This document shows, piece by piece, positions 5,596-5,638 of a stretch of DNA of 5,638 nt. Positions within the stretch are counted from its first letter, which is position 1. The number at the start of each line of letters is the position of its first letter. The translations under genes were made by a program, and so were the position numbers. The notes beneath the pieces are model-generated. The model did no database searches, was not told the origin of the DNA, and saw only the letters and a program-made list of their open reading frames with translations. The stretch comes from Pseudomonadota bacterium (GTDB lineage Bacteria; Pseudomonadota; Alphaproteobacteria; Rhizobiales; Hyphomicrobiaceae): positions 1-5,638 of the forward strand of contig JAEYYQ010000253.1 of assembly GCA_023428365.1 (NCBI GenBank). Reading direction: 5' to 3'.

Positions 5596-5638
5596 ATGTC
5601 GGACACCCGGAAGGTGTTCATTAAGACGTTCGGCTGTC
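5596..5638 (+). CDS. miaB: tRNA-2-methylthio-N6-dimethylallyladenosine synthase MiaB (N-terminal fragment)
   Basis: Only the first 14 codons are present, reading MSDTRKVFIKTFGC, and the gene runs off the window. The FIKTFGC sequence is the start of the MiaB/MTTase N-terminal domain, and Cys14 is the first of the three cysteines that hold the auxiliary [4Fe-4S] cluster. MiaB is a radical-SAM enzyme that methylthiolates i6A37 in tRNA. GAGG at 5585-5588, seven bases before the ATG, supports this start. The position after fur and an acyltransferase is the usual alphaproteobacterial context. Other methylthiotransferases (MtaB, RimO) share the domain, but the context and the sequence FIKTFGC favour MiaB. 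Confidence 0.88.
   Translation, partial: MSDTRKVFIKTFGC

Overview
This GC-rich window comes from an alphaproteobacterial chromosome. The strongest taxonomic signs are the Fur/Mur-type regulator without structural CxxC zinc sites, the short Nfu protein with a degenerate-free C-terminal CxxC domain, and the gene order nifU / nitroreductase / tsaB / rimI / fur / plsC / miaB, which I associate with Rhodospirillales- or Sphingomonadales-like genomes. I cannot place it more finely. It is mostly a conserved housekeeping neighbourhood, and I see no phage, transposon, CRISPR array or RNA gene.

Layout. Bases 1-30 look like the last codons of an upstream gene, followed by a small terminator-like hairpin (34-54). 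A well-formed promoter (53-81) whose -10 lies inside an iron-box-like dyad (74-90) drives the Fe-S carrier gene nifU (140-694); its leader carries a perfect 8-bp hairpin (92-111). A RutE/HadB-type nitroreductase follows on the same strand (793-1383). Converging with it is a long minus-strand COG0523 GTPase of the ZigA zinc-chaperone group (1399-2640), with a clear Zur-type operator laid over its promoter (2667-2696). Divergent from zigA are tsaB (2787-3482), rimI (3479-3958, broken by one in-frame TGA), fur (4004-4474), a PlsC/OlsA-family acyltransferase (4514-5401), a 194-bp gap with several palindromes, and the first 14 codons of miaB (5596 to the edge).

How the genes fit together. Two themes recur. 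One is metal handling: Fe-S delivery (nifU), iron or manganese sensing (fur), zinc-starvation response (zigA), and an Fe-S enzyme (miaB). The other is modification of tRNA position 37 (TsaB in t6A, MiaB in ms2i6A) together with ribosomal-protein acetylation (RimI). ZigA appears to be the accessory element, a Zur-controlled gene on the opposite strand between otherwise co-oriented genes.

The points most worth a second look are the premature stop in rimI, the iron-box-like dyad and leader hairpin of nifU, and the Zur-controlled zigA next to tsaB. I did not find evidence for a wholly undescribed system.
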